From assembly GCF_008386465.1 (NCBI RefSeq), contig NZ_VUOD01000004.1, forward strand, positions 1 to 64,000: a DNA stretch of 64,000 nt. Reading direction: 5' to 3'. Positions 58,685 through 64,000 of this stretch are shown here, in pieces (position 1 is the stretch's first letter; every line of letters begins with the position of its first letter). The position numbers and the translations under genes were made by a program. The DNA comes from Arenimonas fontis. GTDB taxonomy: Bacteria > Pseudomonadota > Gammaproteobacteria > Xanthomonadales > Xanthomonadaceae. The notes below the pieces were generated by a model that saw only the letters and a program-made list of their open reading frames with translations, ran no database searches and was not told the DNA's origin.

Positions 58685-59740
58685 TCAGGCCCCCATGCCG
58701 ATACGTTCCAGCCGGTAGCTTCCGTCCAGCACCCGGGCCACCCAATCGGCATGGTCCAGATACCAGTCCACGGTGGCCGCCAGGCCCTGCTCGAAGCTCA
58801 CCGTCGGCGCCCAGCCCAGCTCGCGCTTGAGCTTGGAGGCGTCGATGGCATAACGGCGGTCGTGGCCGGGGCGGTCCCTGACGAAGGTGATCTGCGATTC
58901 GCGCGGCTGCCCGTCCTGGCGCGGACGGCGCCGGTCGATCAGCGCGCATACCGCCTTCACCACCTCGATGTTCTGCCGTTCGGCGTCGCCACCGACGTTG
59001 TAGGTCTCGCCGATCCGGCCTGCCTCCAGCACCCGGCGGATGGCGGCGCAGTGGTCCTTGACGTAGAGCCAGTCGCGCACGTTCTTGCCGTCGCCGTACA
59101 CCGGCAGCGGCTCGCCGGCCAGCGCTTTCTGGATCACCAGCGGGATCAGCTTCTCGGGAAACTGGTAGGGCCCGTAGTTGTTCGAGCAGTTGGTGGTCAG
59201 CACCGGCAGCCCGTAGGTGTGGTGGAAGGCCCGTACCAGGTGGTCGGAGGCGGCCTTGGAGGCCGAGTACGGCGAGTTCGGCGCGTACGGCGTTTCCTCG
59301 GTGAACCTGCCGGTCTCGCCCAGCGAGCCGTAGACCTCGTCGGTGGAGACGTGCAGGAAACGGAAACCCTCGCGCGCCTCGCCCTCCAGCGAACGCCAGT
59401 AGTCGCGGGCGCACTCCAGCAGGTTCAGGGTGCCGACCACGTTGGTCCGGACGAACGCGGCCGGGCCGTCTATGGAACGGTCCACGTGGCTCTCGGCGGC
59501 GAAGTTGAGGATGGCCGAGGGCCGGTGCTCGGCAAGCAGGCGCGTCACCAGGGTGCGGTCGCCGATGTCGCCGTGCACGAAGACGTGCGCCGGATGGCCC
59601 TGTAGCGGGGCCAGGGTGTCGAGGTTGCCCGCATAGGTCAGCGCGTCCAGGTTGACCACGCGCACGCCGGAGGCCACCGCGTCCAGGACGAAGTTGCCGC
59701 CTATGAAACCGGCGCCGCCGGTGACCAGCCAGGTCCGCAT
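58685..59740 (-). CDS. rfbB: dTDP-glucose 4,6-dehydratase
   Basis: 351 residues. NAD-dependent [15 protein letters not shown], catalytic Thr-Asp-Glu in [10 protein letters not shown] and YSASKAASD. First gene of the rfbBACD operon making dTDP-L-rhamnose for lipopolysaccharide or other glycans. GGGGA precedes the ATG. Confidence 0.96.
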   Translation of the reverse strand: MRTWLVTGGAGFIGGNFVLDAVASGVRVVNLDALTYAGNLDTLAPLQGHPAHVFVHGDIGDRTLVTRLLAEHRPSAILNFAAESHVDRSIDGPAAFVRTNVVGTLNLLECARDYWRSLEGEAREGFRFLHVSTDEVYGSLGETGRFTEETPYAPNSPYSASKAASDHLVRAFHHTYGLPVLTTNCSNNYGPYQFPEKLIPLVIQKALAGEPLPVYGDGKNVRDWLYVKDHCAAIRRVLEAGRIGETYNVGGDAERQNIEVVKAVCALIDRRRPRQDGQPRESQITFVRDRPGHDRRYAIDASKLKRELGWAPTVSFEQGLAATVDWYLDHADWVARVLDGSYRLERIGMGA

Positions 59741-59897
59741 CCATTCCCCTCGTCGGGCGCCGGACCGCCCGCGGGAGCGGCATGCGCCGCCCGACCGGCC
59801 GGCCGCGCCATGTGCTCAGGCGCGGCCATTGTTCCATCCACTCCCGGGAGCGTCCAGCCGCGAACAGGACCGAAGGCCTGCCGGCGCCAGGCCGTGC

Positions 59898-60464
59898 TCA
59901 GGCGACGGCCCTGAGCGGGCGCATCCGGCTGGCGACCCCGAGAAACCGGTCCAGCCACTGCCCGAGGAATTCGCGGGTAGCCTCGACCGCAATGCGATCG
60001 TCCGCCTCCACCAGGTCAGGCTTGAAGCTGACGTAGGCCTCGCCCCCCACCACCAGCGCGCCGAGGGCGCCGAGCACCTGCCGCAGGTGCTGCTGGCCCA
60101 CGGCAGTGCCGATGGCGCCGGGCGAGGCGCCGGTGATGGCGACCACCTTGTCACGCCAGACGTTGCGGTCGGCCGGCTTCGAACCCCAGTCGATGGCGTT
60201 CTTGAGCACCGCCGGGATCGATCGGTTGTGCTCCGGCGTCACTATCAGGATGGCCTCGGCCCTCGCCAGCTCGGCGGTGAAGCGGTGGACCTCCGGCGTG
60301 CGGCCGGGCTCGAGGTCCTGGTTGTAGATCGGCAGGTCGTCAATGCGGATGAACCGGGCCTGGACCCGGTCGCCGGCCAGGCGGACCAGGGCCCGGGCCA
60401 GGCGGCGATTGATCGACTCACGGCGGTTGGAACCGACGATGACGGCGAGATCGAGCTTGTCCAT
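59898..60464 (-). CDS. NADPH-dependent FMN reductase family protein
   Basis: 188 residues. Flavodoxin-like fold with the FMN-binding GSNRRESINRRLAR, TPEHNRSIPAVLKNAIDW and GASPGAIGT motifs of the azobenzene/quinone-reductase (YieF/ChrR-like) group. Such enzymes reduce quinones or other electrophiles with two electrons. It follows the DoxX-like gene by 8 bases; the two are probably one transcript. Confidence 0.9.
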   Translation of the reverse strand: MDKLDLAVIVGSNRRESINRRLARALVRLAGDRVQARFIRIDDLPIYNQDLEPGRTPEVHRFTAELARAEAILIVTPEHNRSIPAVLKNAIDWGSKPADRNVWRDKVVAITGASPGAIGTAVGQQHLRQVLGALGALVVGGEAYVSFKPDLVEADDRIAVEATREFLGQWLDRFLGVASRMRPLRAVA

Positions 60465-60472
60465 GGTTCACC

Positions 60473-61000
60473 TCACGAACGGTAATGGAATTGGTCCGGA
60501 TCCGGCCCGGTTCCCGGGGAGCGCAGCCAGCGCAACACGGCGGGCATGTGCCTAAGGCGGGCTTCGACGCAGGCATCGGCCAGGCGCTGACCCCAGCCTG
60601 ACCGGGCGGTCGTGAAGGCGCCGTCCATGGCGCAGCCGCATTCCAGCCTGCGCAGCAGACGCCGGCGCAGCCATGCGTCCAGGCTGAAGCCGCCGGGCCC
60701 CAGCAGGGCCAGGGCCAGCAATCCGACCGCCGTCAACAGATGCCCCGCGACCGGCAGCCCCGCCAGGGCGGTACGGAAGTCCCAGGGCATGGACATGGCC
60801 TGGACCAGTGCCAACAGGCCCGCCGCCAGCGCCAGCGCACGGACCTGATAACCGACAAGCAAGGCCAGCGCAGCCAGCATGGCCAGAACGGACGGCAGGG
60901 CCACCGTCAGGGCGGCAGCGCCGGCCAGACCGGCCAGGCCCCGGTCGGCAAGAATGCCGGCCAAGCCCAGGCGCAGGAAAAAGGCAGGCAGATCGTTCAT
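60473..61000 (-). CDS. DoxX-like membrane protein
   Basis: 175 residues. Four hydrophobic helices in the first 110 residues ending with LLGPGGFSLDAWL, the usual DoxX end motif. A basic, soluble tail of about 60 residues follows and is not part of typical DoxX proteins. DoxX proteins often accompany oxidoreductases in thiol or oxidative stress modules. The N-terminal helix is short compared with the family. Confidence 0.7.
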   Translation of the reverse strand: MNDLPAFFLRLGLAGILADRGLAGLAGAAALTVALPSVLAMLAALALLVGYQVRALALAAGLLALVQAMSMPWDFRTALAGLPVAGHLLTAVGLLALALLGPGGFSLDAWLRRRLLRRLECGCAMDGAFTTARSGWGQRLADACVEARLRHMPAVLRWLRSPGTGPDPDQFHYRS

Positions 61001-61029
61001 GGCGCCACCGGGAAAGTCGGATGGTCACC

Positions 61030-61057
61030 ATGATAATTAGCTATGATTTAGCAACAA
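61030..61057 (-). promoter_or_regulatory. Possible promoter of the doxX-like / flavin reductase pair
   Basis: Minus strand TTGTTG (61057-61052), 16-bp spacer, TATCAT (61035-61030), about 30 bases before the ATG, within an AT-rich island. The -35 is poor. Confidence 0.35.
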
Positions 61058-61110
61058 TACGGGCAGTTGCTACGTATCGTTGTCGCTAACGCAACGGGTT
61101 GGCGACGAGC

Positions 61111-61608
61111 TCAGAAGGGAATGTCGTCATCCGGGAAGGGTTCCTCGTTGCGCTGGGCCGGCGCCGACCGCTCCTGGCCGCCCCGCCCCGGCCCGGGCCC
61201 GCCACGCTCGCCTCCACCGCGGCCGTATCGCTCGCCTCCGCCGGAACGCCCGGGCCGCTCGCCGCCCTCGCCGCCCGGGCCACCGAGCATCTGCATCTCG
61301 TCGGCGATGATCTCGGTAATGTAGCGCTCCTGGCCGTCCTGACCGGTGAACTTGTCGTAGCGGATCGAGCCCTCGATATAGACCTGGCGGCCCTTCTTCA
61401 GGTACTCGCCGGCGATCTCGCCGAGCTTGCCGAACAGCTTCACCCGGTGCCACTCGGTGCGCTCCTGGGTGTTCCCGTCACGGTCCTTGCGCACGCTGGT
61501 GGTGGCCAGGCTGAGCGTGGTCACGGCCATGCCACCCTGGGTGTATTTAACGTCGGGGTCATTGCCCAGGTTGCCCACCAGGATGACCTTGTTCACGCCT
61601 CTGGCCAT
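61111..61608 (-). CDS. ssb: Single-stranded DNA-binding protein
   Basis: 165 residues. OB-fold domain (about 1-108: [38 protein letters not shown]), Gly/Arg-rich disordered linker and the acidic tip DDDIPF that docks partner proteins. AAGGA lies upstream of the ATG. Confidence 0.96.
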   Translation of the reverse strand: MARGVNKVILVGNLGNDPDVKYTQGGMAVTTLSLATTSVRKDRDGNTQERTEWHRVKLFGKLGEIAGEYLKKGRQVYIEGSIRYDKFTGQDGQERYITEIIADEMQMLGGPGGEGGERPGRSGGGERYGRGGGERGGPGPGRGGQERSAPAQRNEEPFPDDDIPF

Positions 61609-61759
61609 TGCGCTCGTCCTTACGTAGCCGACTCTCGGGAAGGCGCCTAGGGTAGCCGTTGCGCCGGCTCCTGGGAAACGGCACGGTCGCCGGAGCCGCC
61701 AAGGCGCGCGCTTGTCCTACCCGAATGCGCGCCAAGCCCGGACCGGCCGGCGCGCGGCC

Positions 61760-61765
61760 TATAAT
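61760..61765 (+). promoter_or_regulatory. Consensus -10 hexamer directly before ispB
   Basis: A perfect TATAAT ends 7 bases before the ispB ATG at 61773, so transcription would begin at or next to the start codon. No good -35 is visible. No ribosome site precedes the ATG. Confidence 0.5.
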
Positions 61766-61772
61766 CCGCGCC

Positions 61773-62768
61773 ATGCCCGATGCCCAGCACAGCCCCGCCG
61801 CCGGTTTCGCCGACATCCAAGAGCTGGTCGCCGCCGACATGGCGGCGGTCAACGACCTCATCCGGCGCCGGCTCGCCTCCGATGTCGTCCTTATCAACCA
61901 GGTCTCCGAGCACATCATCGCCGCCGGCGGCAAGCGGCTGCGGCCGATGCTGGCGATCCTGGCGGCACGCACCCTGGGCGGCGGCGGTCCGGCCGTGCAC
62001 CAACTGGCGGCGATCATCGAGTTCATCCACACCTCCACCCTGCTGCACGACGACGTGGTGGACGAATCCGATCTGCGCCGCGGCCGCAAGACCGCCAACG
62101 CCCTGTGGGGCAACGCCGCCAGCGTGCTGGTCGGTGATTTCCTCTATTCGCGCAGTTTCCAGCTGATGGTGGAACTGGATTCGATGCCGGTGATGGCCGT
62201 GCTGGCCGACACCACCAACCGCATCGCCGAGGGCGAAGTGCTGCAACTGCTGCACGTCAACAATCCCGACACGGACGAGGCCGCCTACCTGCGGGTGATC
62301 GAACGCAAGACCGCGGTACTGTTCGCTGCCGCGACCCGCCTGGGCGCCCTGCTCGCCGGTGCCGGCGAGGCGGAGCAGCGGCGCCTGCACGACTACGGCC
62401 TGAACCTGGGTCTGGCCTTCCAGATCGCCGACGACGTGCTGGACTACACCGCCGACAGCGCCGACCTGGGCAAGAACCTGGGCGACGATCTCGCCGAGGG
62501 CAAGGCCACCCTGCCGCTGATCCACGCCATGGCCCACAGCGAAGCCGGCCTGCGGGCCCGCTTGCGGCAAATCGTCGAAACGGGCGACAGCAGCGCCATG
62601 CCCGAGGTGCTGGCCGCGATCGGCGCCAGTGGCGGCATCGGCTACAGCCAGGAACGTGCCCTGCACTTCGCCGGCCTGGCCGAACGCAGCCTGGACGGCC
62701 TGCCGGAGAGCGAATGGCTGCAGGCCATGCGCGGCCTGGCCCGCTACGCCGTCGTGCGCAAACACTGA
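61773..62768 (+). CDS. ispB: Octaprenyl diphosphate synthase
   Basis: 331 residues. Trans-prenyltransferase that makes the ubiquinone side chain. The two Asp-rich motifs are LLHDDVVDESD and FQIADDVLDY, with GGKRLRPML near the N-terminus. The start at 61773 is set by the family N-terminus; the frame is open to 61659. It complements the ubiquinone genes in the anaerobic island. Confidence 0.94.
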   Translation: MPDAQHSPAAGFADIQELVAADMAAVNDLIRRRLASDVVLINQVSEHIIAAGGKRLRPMLAILAARTLGGGGPAVHQLAAIIEFIHTSTLLHDDVVDESDLRRGRKTANALWGNAASVLVGDFLYSRSFQLMVELDSMPVMAVLADTTNRIAEGEVLQLLHVNNPDTDEAAYLRVIERKTAVLFAAATRLGALLAGAGEAEQRRLHDYGLNLGLAFQIADDVLDYTADSADLGKNLGDDLAEGKATLPLIHAMAHSEAGLRARLRQIVETGDSSAMPEVLAAIGASGGIGYSQERALHFAGLAERSLDGLPESEWLQAMRGLARYAVVRKH

Positions 62769-62773
62769 GGACG

Positions 62774-63439
62774 ATGCGCGACTTCCGCATCGCCGTCCTG
62801 GCCTCCGGCCGCGGTAGCAATCTTCGGGCCCTGCTGGATGCCATCGCCGGCGGCCGCGTCCATGCCGGGGTCGTCGGCGTGTTCTCCGACCGGCCGGGCT
62901 GCCGGGCCCTGGACCTGGCCCGCGCCGCCGGTCTGCCGGCGGTCGCGGTGTCGCCGCGCGGCTTCGCCTCGCGGGCGGCGCATGATGAAGCACTGTTCAG
63001 CGAGGTGGCCGCCGTTCAGCCCGACCTCATCGTCTGCGCCGGATACCTGCGCATCATCGGCGAAGATGCCGTGCGCAGGTTCATGCCCCGAATGATCAAC
63101 ATCCACCCCTCGCTGCTGCCGCACCACCCTGGCCTGGATACACATGCCCGGGTCCTGGCCGCCGGCGATCGCGAACACGGCGCCAGCGTGCACGTGGTCA
63201 TCCCGGCCCTGGACGCCGGCCCGGTGCTGGCGCAGGTGCGCATCGCCGTCCGCCCGGGCGACGATCCGGCTTCGCTGGCGGCCCGGTTGCTGCCGCGCGA
63301 GCACGCCCTGCTCAGCGCCTGCGTCGGCCTGATCGCCGAAGGGCGCCTGCAGCCGGATACCGAATGCCCGCGCCTGGACGGCGTGCCGCTTCGGCGCCCG
63401 CTGCGGCTGGGCGACGACAACCACCTGCACGGAGACTGA
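62774..63439 (+). CDS. purN: Phosphoribosylglycinamide formyltransferase
   Basis: 221 residues. Formyl transfer in purine synthesis. LASGRGSNLRALLDA at the N-terminus, catalytic region MINIHPSLLP, and HGASVHVVIPALDAGPVLAQ. GAGG lies 4 bases before the ATG; 5 bases after ispB. Confidence 0.95.
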   Translation: MRDFRIAVLASGRGSNLRALLDAIAGGRVHAGVVGVFSDRPGCRALDLARAAGLPAVAVSPRGFASRAAHDEALFSEVAAVQPDLIVCAGYLRIIGEDAVRRFMPRMINIHPSLLPHHPGLDTHARVLAAGDREHGASVHVVIPALDAGPVLAQVRIAVRPGDDPASLAARLLPREHALLSACVGLIAEGRLQPDTECPRLDGVPLRRPLRLGDDNHLHGD

Positions 63440-63442
63440 GCC

Positions 63443-64000
63443 ATGCACGGACTTGCGACCGCCCTGCTCGCCCTGGTCATGCTGCTGCCGACGACGGCGC
63501 CCGCGGCCACTGCGCCGCAAGCCTTCCAGGCGGACTACGACGTCTACCGCAACGGCGCCAGGGTCGGTCAGGGCAGCATCGGCCTGCGCCGCCTGCCGGA
63601 TGGCCGCTGGGAAATGCTCACCCGCAGCGAGGCCGCCGGCGGCCTGGCCGGGCTTGCCGGCGTCCGGCGCGAGGAACGCTCGCTGCTGGCCTGGACCGGC
63701 CGGGGCTTCGAAACGATCGAGTACACGATGCGGCAGAAGGCCGCCTGGAAGGAACGGCAGGAATCGCTGCGGGTGGACGCGGCCGGACGGGTCGTGCGCA
63801 GTGCCTGGAAGGAGCAGCGGATGGACCTGCCCTACCGCCCGGGCGTACTGGACAGACAGGCCGTGGCAGCGGCACTGATGGCTGCGCTGGAGAATGGCAG
63901 GGAAACCGGAACACTGGGCCTGCCGGTGGCCAGCCGCGGCTCCCTGGAGCAACAGGACTACCGTTTTGCCGCCCGGGTCCGCCTGCGCACGGCGATCGGC
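63443..64000 (+). CDS. DUF3108 periplasmic protein (partial, runs off the window)
   Basis: 186 residues visible. Signal peptide (about 1-22, ending AATA) and the start of a DUF3108 domain (FQADYDVYRNGARVGQGSIGL). Function unknown. GGAG precedes the ATG, 3 bases after purN. The purN-DUF3108 order is common in Xanthomonadales-like genomes. Confidence 0.85.
   Translation, partial: MHGLATALLALVMLLPTTAPAATAPQAFQADYDVYRNGARVGQGSIGLRRLPDGRWEMLTRSEAAGGLAGLAGVRREERSLLAWTGRGFETIEYTMRQKAAWKERQESLRVDAAGRVVRSAWKEQRMDLPYRPGVLDRQAVAAALMAALENGRETGTLGLPVASRGSLEQQDYRFAARVRLRTAIG

Overview
The window is high-GC DNA (GC-rich third codon positions throughout) from a gammaproteobacterium. The sspB-sspA-petCBA block, the miaB / phoH-ybeY-corC set and purN followed by a DUF3108 gene are typical of Xanthomonadales/Lysobacterales-like lineages. 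That placement is inferred from gene order and was not computed. The physiology is that of a facultative anaerobe that denitrifies nitrite and respires oxygen at low tension.

Layout. 1-152: 13-bp tandem repeat ending in a perfect palindrome. 166-5930: double-FHA membrane protein, SspB/SspA, cytochrome bc1 (petABC) and a lytic transglycosylase, all on the minus strand. 6068-16021: housekeeping genes miaB, phoH, ybeY, corC, a DUF4105 protein and corA, with a minus-strand TetR-regulated ABC exporter lying between miaB and phoH. 16038-52582: a 36-kb anaerobic respiration island. It holds hemN, an FNR regulator, quinol NO reductase, NnrS, a tyrosine-decarboxylase-like operon ending in ubiD, the O2-independent ubiquinone genes ubiU, ubiV and ubiT with nadA and nadB, a haem-type TonB receptor, nitrite reductases of both kinds (NirS and NirK), a Sco protein, the whole cbb3 oxidase structural and assembly set (ccoNOQP, ccoG, ccoH, ccoI, ccoS, a SafE-like gene) and a second FNR. 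52590-64000: S9 peptidase, POT transporter, dTDP-rhamnose genes rfbBACD, a flavin reductase with a DoxX-like protein, ssb, ispB, purN and the start of a DUF3108 gene.

How it works together. Ten TTGA-N6-TCAA-type sites (FNR/DNR boxes) sit 42-83 bp upstream of the start codons of hemN, norZ, nnrS, ubiU, ubiT, the TonB operon, nirS, the porin, nirK and ccoN. In several cases a plausible -10 hexamer lies about 29 bp from the box centre, as in class II FNR promoters. Two FNR proteins with the four-cysteine [4Fe-4S] signature are encoded at the two ends of the island. One regulon therefore appears to link anaerobic haem synthesis, O2-independent ubiquinone synthesis, NAD synthesis, nitrite and NO reduction and high-affinity oxygen respiration.

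Most unusual points: nirS and nirK lie in the same 5-kb stretch; NirS carries an extra N-terminal cytochrome c domain very similar to the C-terminal cytochrome domain of the neighbouring NirK; a chorismate-mutase domain is fused in frame to UbiT with an FNR box inside the linker; and a tyrosine-decarboxylase-like operon precedes the ubiquinone genes. No haem d1 synthesis genes are present in the window, although NirS needs them.
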